Assembly (NCBI GenBank): GCA_028293725.1
Contig: JAQGOE010000109.1
Coordinates: 1 to 10,053, forward strand
DNA: 10,053 nt
Source: Gammaproteobacteria bacterium
Lineage (GTDB): Bacteria; Pseudomonadota; Gammaproteobacteria; Steroidobacterales; Steroidobacteraceae
Direction of reading: 5' to 3'
Shown here piece after piece: positions 6,805 to 10,053 of the stretch. The notes under the pieces are model-generated. The model did no database searches. It was given only the letters and a program-made list of their open reading frames with translations, and was not told the DNA's origin. The first letter of the stretch is position 1, and each line of letters opens with the position of its first letter. Made by a program: the position numbers and the translations under genes.

Positions 6805-7899
6805 TCATGCCGCGGCGGGATGCGTCAGGCCATCCGGGAAGTGTCGAAATCCAACCATGCAACCACGCTCTTCGTCCCAAAGCTTCAGGCGAGCGCACTC
6901 GAGGCTCGTCCTGAGCGTCAGGCGCGGCGCGCGCTGCAGCAGCGGGTTGGATTCGAACGCAGCACGCAAGCGATAGTTGGGAATGTGTGGCGCCAGGTGA
7001 TGAACATGGTGGTAGCCAATATTGCCGGTGAACCAGTGCAGGACCTGCGGCAGATCGTAGTGGGAGCTGCCTGCCACGGCAGCTTGGTTGTAATCCCAGT
7101 ATTCCTGGCGGCTCCAATACGCGCCTCGGAAAGTGTGCTGTACGTAGAACAGCCAAACGCCCAGCGCGCCGGCTATGAGTACCACTGGAAGTTGCACCAA
7201 CAGCAGCGGGCGCCAACCGAGCAATGCGACACAGGTGCCTGCGACAATCAGCAGCATCAGATCGTTGAGCAGCACACTGGCCCACTCCTTTCTCCAGGAC
7301 AACGGTAAGCCGATCGGGAGCCGATGCTTGATCAGGAACTGATACATCGGGCCGACACCCAGCAGCACCGGCATGCTGCGATAGCAGCGATAGAGAAAGC
7401 GGCCCAATCCGGAGCACTCCCGATACTCCGCAACCGTGAGTGTGCGGATGTCGCCGAACTCGCGGCGATCGAGGTTCCCCGAGGTCCCATGGTGCACGGC
7501 GTGGGTTTTCTTCCAGTAGCCGAAGGGAAACAACGTGACCAGCCCGAGGCAGGCACCGACCCATTGATTGGCTCGCCGGCTGGCGAAGAAAGAGCCATGC
7601 CCACAATCGTGCTGGATAATGAACAACCGCACGTAGAAGCCCGCGGCAGGCAGCGCCAATAGCAGAGTCAAACCATGGCCCCAACGCGAGTGGACGCTCC
7701 AGGCCATCAGCGCCCACAACAGGGCGAACGGCGCCAGCGTATTGCCCAATTGCCAAAGCCCGCGAACCCATGACGGCCGCGCGAATCGAGCGCACCACGC
7801 TCGCTGGTCACTGCCTCGTACGACGTTCATCGTAGCATGGCCGGAACCGTTCTCAGCTTTGCGAATGGGCACATTGACGTCCGTCGCATTTACGCTCAT
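6805..7899 (-). CDS. Membrane fatty acid desaturase (omega-6/delta-12-like)
   Basis: A 364-residue integral membrane di-iron desaturase that introduces a double bond into acyl chains of membrane lipids, so it should alter fluidity. The three histidine boxes are intact: HDCGH (97-101), HAVHH (133-137) and HHVHH (297-301), with hydrophobic segments before box 1 (about 51-95), around 205-255 and elsewhere. [14 protein letters not shown] and [33 protein letters not shown] are typical of the acyl-lipid desaturase family. The regiospecificity cannot be read from sequence; delta-12-like is by resemblance only. I use the ATG at 7899; a TTG at 7932 would add 11 residues without a better ribosome binding site. 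The PRC-barrel gene follows after 9 bases, so the desaturase heads the operon and is divergent from csrA, possibly sharing control in the 125 bases between them. Confidence 0.9.
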   Translation of the reverse strand: MSVNATDVNVPIRKAENGSGHATMNVVRGSDQRAWCARFARPSWVRGLWQLGNTLAPFALLWALMAWSVHSRWGHGLTLLLALPAAGFYVRLFIIQHDCGHGSFFASRRANQWVGACLGLVTLFPFGYWKKTHAVHHGTSGNLDRREFGDIRTLTVAEYRECSGLGRFLYRCYRSMPVLLGVGPMYQFLIKHRLPIGLPLSWRKEWASVLLNDLMLLIVAGTCVALLGWRPLLLVQLPVVLIAGALGVWLFYVQHTFRGAYWSRQEYWDYNQAAVAGSSHYDLPQVLHWFTGNIGYHHVHHLAPHIPNYRLRAAFESNPLLQRAPRLTLRTSLECARLKLWDEERGCMVGFRHFPDGLTHPAAA

Positions 7900-7970
7900 G
7901 GCTCGAGCGTACGCTACGGCCTGTTCAAGCAATGTGCGCTGCCGTACAGACAGCTAGCATCGACGCGCAG

Positions 7971-7985
7971 ACCGTACTCTACGGT
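7971..7985. promoter_or_regulatory. Small inverted repeat in the desaturase/csrA divergent gap
   Basis: ACCGTA-ctc-TACGGT is a perfect 6+3+6 inverted repeat about 40 bases before csrA. The same gap holds the 10-base palindrome AGCGTACGCT (7906-7915), next to GCTCGAGC (7901-7908), and another CCGTAC (7942-7947). A regulator site for one or both divergent genes is possible, but short palindromes are common by chance, and I find no confident sigma70 promoter here. Confidence 0.25.
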
Positions 7986-8007
7986 AGGTTGTAGCTTTCG
8001 CTTTCAA

Positions 8008-8024
8008 GCTCAAGGAGGAGCAAC
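8008..8024 (+). promoter_or_regulatory. csrA ribosome binding site in a CsrA-type hairpin loop
   Basis: GCTC (8008-8011) and GAGC (8018-8021) can pair around the six-base loop AAGGAG. The loop holds the Shine-Dalgarno (aaggagg, 8012-8018), which is 6 bases before the ATG. CAAGGA (8011-8016) matches the CARGGA core of the known CsrA target consensus, in which GGA sits in a hexaloop. A second GGA follows at 8017-8019. This fits negative autoregulation of csrA as known in E. coli; occupancy here is inference. Confidence 0.5.
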
Positions 8025-8222
8025 ATGCTCGTATTATCGCGACGTGAAGGTGAGGCGGTGATGATTGGGACAGACGTCTCTGTTGTCATTCTCGGCGTCA
8101 AGGGGCGCCAGGTGCGCGTCGGGATCACGGCGCCGAAGAGCATAGACATCTATCGGGAGGAAATCTTCCCCAGCCCACAACGGAGCGAAAACCTCGCACA
8201 GAACGAGGTCGCTGCCGTCTGA
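8025..8222 (+). CDS. csrA: Carbon storage regulator CsrA/RsmA
   Basis: A 65-residue RNA-binding global regulator that, as a domain-swapped dimer, binds GGA motifs in mRNA leaders and changes translation and stability. The full fold is visible: [48 protein letters not shown]. The first strand (LVLSRREGE) and the YREEI segment hold the RNA-contacting residues, including the conserved Arg corresponding to Arg44 of E. coli CsrA. The tail ([17 protein letters not shown]) is variable, as in other family members. The strong ribosome binding site aaggagg leaves the start unambiguous. It stands alone on the plus strand between the divergent desaturase and the convergent receptor gene. Many proteobacteria carry more than one csrA, so this may be an accessory copy. 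A strong hairpin overlaps its stop codon. Confidence 0.96.
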   Translation: MLVLSRREGEAVMIGTDVSVVILGVKGRQVRVGITAPKSIDIYREEIFPSPQRSENLAQNEVAAV

Positions 8223-8243
8223 CACGGTTTCCGGCAGCGACCT
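8206..8243. terminator. 11-bp hairpin across the csrA stop codon, possible two-way terminator
   Basis: AGGTCGCTGCC (8206-8216) and GGCAGCGACCT (8233-8243) are perfect inverted repeats of 11 bases, with one more G-C pair inside (8217/8232). The left arm codes for the last residues of CsrA and the TGA at 8220-8222 lies in the loop. It sits in the 40-base gap between convergent csrA and the receptor gene. There is no T-run after either arm, so it is either an inefficient intrinsic terminator or a 3'-end stabilising structure. Confidence 0.55.
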
Positions 8244-8262
8244 TAGGGGAGACGGTCAGCTC

Positions 8263-10053
8263 TTAAAAGTTACGCCGCAGCGTCAGATACCACTCCCGCG
8301 GCTGGCCCGGCTGCCCTTCGATGGTCGGCTCGCCAAAGGCCGTCAGATCGAACTTGTTCAAATAGTAGAAATGATTGGTCAGGTTCTCGATGCCGACCGC
8401 CGCCGACCAGGTGCGCGATCGGGTCGTGTATTGCAGGCGCACGTTATGCAACGTGTAGCCGCCGGAGCACGAGCTGAGCCCCGTGTAGTGGATGGCCGCA
8501 ATGGCGGCGCCGGAACAGATCTGGGTCTGCACATACGCATCATAGCGTGGGGAGATCGTCGATCCGTCGGGGAGCGTCAGAGTGTATTGCCCGGACAACG
8601 AGCCGTTCCACTGCGGCACATAGACCGGCTCGCCGTTCGGTGCGACTCCCACCGTGGCGTCTGACGGCGAAAACCTCGTCTCGCCGGCGTTCGCGGTGAA
8701 GGTCAGCGATTCGATCGGGCGGAACGCGAGTTCGATCTCCGCGCCGTAGAGCTTGCCGGGTGAGTTGATGTAGAGCGTATTGGGAATCGTGTTGACCAGA
8801 CAAGAAGCGCCGCCCTGCGGATTGGGCAACGGCCCCGGGACGACGCTGCCGTCCGCATTCTTCAAACAGTCGGTGCCACCGACACCAACGATACGATGCC
8901 GGTAGTCGCTGTAGAACGCGGCCACGTTCACGCGCAGCCGCCGGTCGAGGAAATCGGCCTTCTCACCCACCTCGTACGACAACAGGCTTTCACCCGAGAC
9001 TGCGACGAATTGATCGGCCTGGAACGGCCGTGGGTTGAAAGCCGGCGGCCGATAGCCTGTGGCGGCGGAGGTGTACACGAGGAACCGGGGATCGATCTGG
9101 TAGTCGAGTCCCAGCCGCCAGTCGCCACGGGTCGAAGTGTTGTTGACCGTTGCCTTCACGATCGTGTTGTCGAACTTGTCGCCTTTCTTGTCGTTCGAAT
9201 ATCGGGCCCCCACCGTGACATGCAGCTGGTCCGTGAGAGTGTAGATAGTGTGGATAAAGAACGAGTAGTTCTGAAAGTGGCCGACGTCCAGTCCGTTGAC
9301 CAGCAACGCATTCGCCTGCGGATTGGCAAGATAGGCCGCTATGTTGCCGGCACCCGGCAGGTTGACGCTCTGCGCGCTGCGCGAATCGCCGTCGTAATAG
9401 AACCCGCCGGCCGTCCAGTTGAGTTTGTTCGAGAGCGCGTCCCCTGAAAAGCGCAGCTCTGCCGTCCGGTAGGTGAAGCTCTGGAGGCCGTCGACGAGCG
9501 ACACATCCAACGGCGCGTCGCTTTGATCGGTAGCGAAGCGGCCGTTCCAATTGCGCCACGCGAGGATCAGCTTGGCGTCCACGGCGTCGCTGATCTTCCA
9601 GTTGGCGGTGCTGGAAACACCCTTCTGGTTCAGGGCATTCTGCGGCGGGAATGACAAGCCGGAGTATGGATCCTGGAACGTCGCATACGACACGTACGGA
9701 TTACTGGGAACGAAGCGGCTGTCGAACGGCACGCCGTACTTCGCCAACATCCCATTGCTCCAGGTTAGAAAACCGCCCACCAGTGGACCTGCCTGCAGCA
9801 AGGTATCGGCGGCGGCTTCCGAGTCATCGCGCTGGTAATCGAGCGCGAGATCGAAACTGAGTGTGTCACTTGCGACATAGCGCAGCTGAGCCCGTGCCCC
9901 GTTGACATCGGTGCCGCCGAGCGTACCGAGCTTGCAACCGGCGTCGCGATTGGTAATCAAACGCGGCAACGAGCCGGAGAGCTGCGGATATTCGCACACG
10001 AAGTCGACCCGATCGACGTAGCCGTCCTGCTTTTTCGAGACGCCCGTGATGCG
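8263..10053 (-). CDS. TonB-dependent outer-membrane receptor, 5' part outside window
   Basis: The last 596 residues of a TonB-dependent receptor; the frame stays open to the right edge (RITGVSKKQDGYVDRVDF continues the gene), so the start, signal peptide, TonB box and plug are beyond it. The visible part is the beta-barrel: repeated amphipathic strands such as ARAQLRYVASDTLSFDLALDYQ, RTAELRFSGDALSNKLNWTAGGFYYDG, QLHVTVGARYSNDKKGDKFD, FLVYTSAATGYRPPAFNPRPF and LSYEVGEKADFLDRRLRVNVAAFYSDY. The end EWYLTLRRNF carries the terminal Phe required for outer-membrane assembly. Cys pairs in putative outer loops (DCLKN...ASCLV; ICSGA...SSCSGG) could form disulphides. The substrate is unknown: the barrel resembles the broad iron-complex/organic-ligand group and no transporter partner is in view. 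It is convergent with csrA, with a 40-base gap. Confidence 0.94.
   Translation of the reverse strand, partial: RITGVSKKQDGYVDRVDFVCEYPQLSGSLPRLITNRDAGCKLGTLGGTDVNGARAQLRYVASDTLSFDLALDYQRDDSEAAADTLLQAGPLVGGFLTWSNGMLAKYGVPFDSRFVPSNPYVSYATFQDPYSGLSFPPQNALNQKGVSSTANWKISDAVDAKLILAWRNWNGRFATDQSDAPLDVSLVDGLQSFTYRTAELRFSGDALSNKLNWTAGGFYYDGDSRSAQSVNLPGAGNIAAYLANPQANALLVNGLDVGHFQNYSFFIHTIYTLTDQLHVTVGARYSNDKKGDKFDNTIVKATVNNTSTRGDWRLGLDYQIDPRFLVYTSAATGYRPPAFNPRPFQADQFVAVSGESLLSYEVGEKADFLDRRLRVNVAAFYSDYRHRIVGVGGTDCLKNADGSVVPGPLPNPQGGASCLVNTIPNTLYINSPGKLYGAEIELAFRPIESLTFTANAGETRFSPSDATVGVAPNGEPVYVPQWNGSLSGQYTLTLPDGSTISPRYDAYVQTQICSGAAIAAIHYTGLSSCSGGYTLHNVRLQYTTRSRTWSAAVGIENLTNHFYYLNKFDLTAFGEPTIEGQPGQPREWYLTLRRNF

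Noticed and set aside
6704..7798. Long 364-codon minus-strand frame overlapping the desaturase
   Set aside because: It is the desaturase gene read in another frame; the product is Arg/Pro/Ala-rich without motifs, while the desaturase frame has all three histidine boxes.
7900..7932. TTG at 7932 as the desaturase start
   Set aside because: The 11 added residues match nothing known to me and TTG is a poor start; the ATG at 7899 is preferred, though not proven.
9997..9999. GTG at 9999 as the start of the TonB-dependent receptor
   Set aside because: The frame stays open to the window edge with receptor-like sequence (KKQDGYVDRVDF), and no signal peptide or plug is present, so the gene begins outside.

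Overview
The window is high-GC bacterial DNA with compact genes, GTG as well as ATG starts and few long gaps. It looks like a chromosomal accessory or stress-adaptation stretch of a Gram-negative proteobacterium. A TonB-dependent outer-membrane receptor, CsrA, a YSC84/SYLF periplasmic protein and two Crp/Fnr proteins of a soil-proteobacterial type point to Gammaproteobacteria, perhaps the Steroidobacter/Nevskia neighbourhood. That placement is inference from family resemblance. There are no rRNA or tRNA genes, insertion sequences, phage genes or CRISPR arrays.

Layout, left to right. (1) 1-455(+) is the C-terminal end of a Crp/Fnr regulator cut by the window edge. (2) 573-1703(+) is a soluble RsbRD_N-type histidine kinase, coupled through an ATGA overlap to a small discoidin (F5/8C)-like protein at 1700-2200(+). 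(3) 2344-2898(-) is a secreted SYLF/YSC84 protein. (4) 3092-3607(+) is an unrecognised one-helix membrane protein, overlapping tail to tail with a class I mannose-6-phosphate isomerase at 3587-4582(-). (5) 4583-4940 is a non-coding stretch ending in a strong hairpin over the ribosome binding site of a second, complete Crp/Fnr paralogue at 4941-5648(+). (6) A tight minus-strand operon runs desaturase (6805-7899), PRC-barrel protein (6253-6795), CheB-like protein (5409-6251). The CheB-like reading frame runs 240 bases into the antisense of the second Crp/Fnr gene. (7) csrA lies at 8025-8222(+), divergent from the desaturase, with a CsrA-type site on its own Shine-Dalgarno and an 11-bp hairpin across its stop codon. 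(8) 8263-10053(-) is a TonB-dependent receptor whose 5' end lies beyond the right edge.

The genes read together as regulation of envelope and membrane state: two Crp/Fnr regulators, one kinase and one RNA-binding global regulator sit among genes for lipid desaturation, a PRC-barrel sensor-like protein, an envelope SYLF protein, sugar-phosphate supply and nutrient uptake. No single new defence or metabolic system is evident. The most unusual points are a CheB-like protein that has lost its catalytic Ser and His, a PRC-barrel protein apparently lacking its middle, the kinase-discoidin pair, and RNA hairpins at the starts of crp2 and csrA. The gaps at 456-572, 2201-2343 and 2899-3091 contain nothing I can confidently name.
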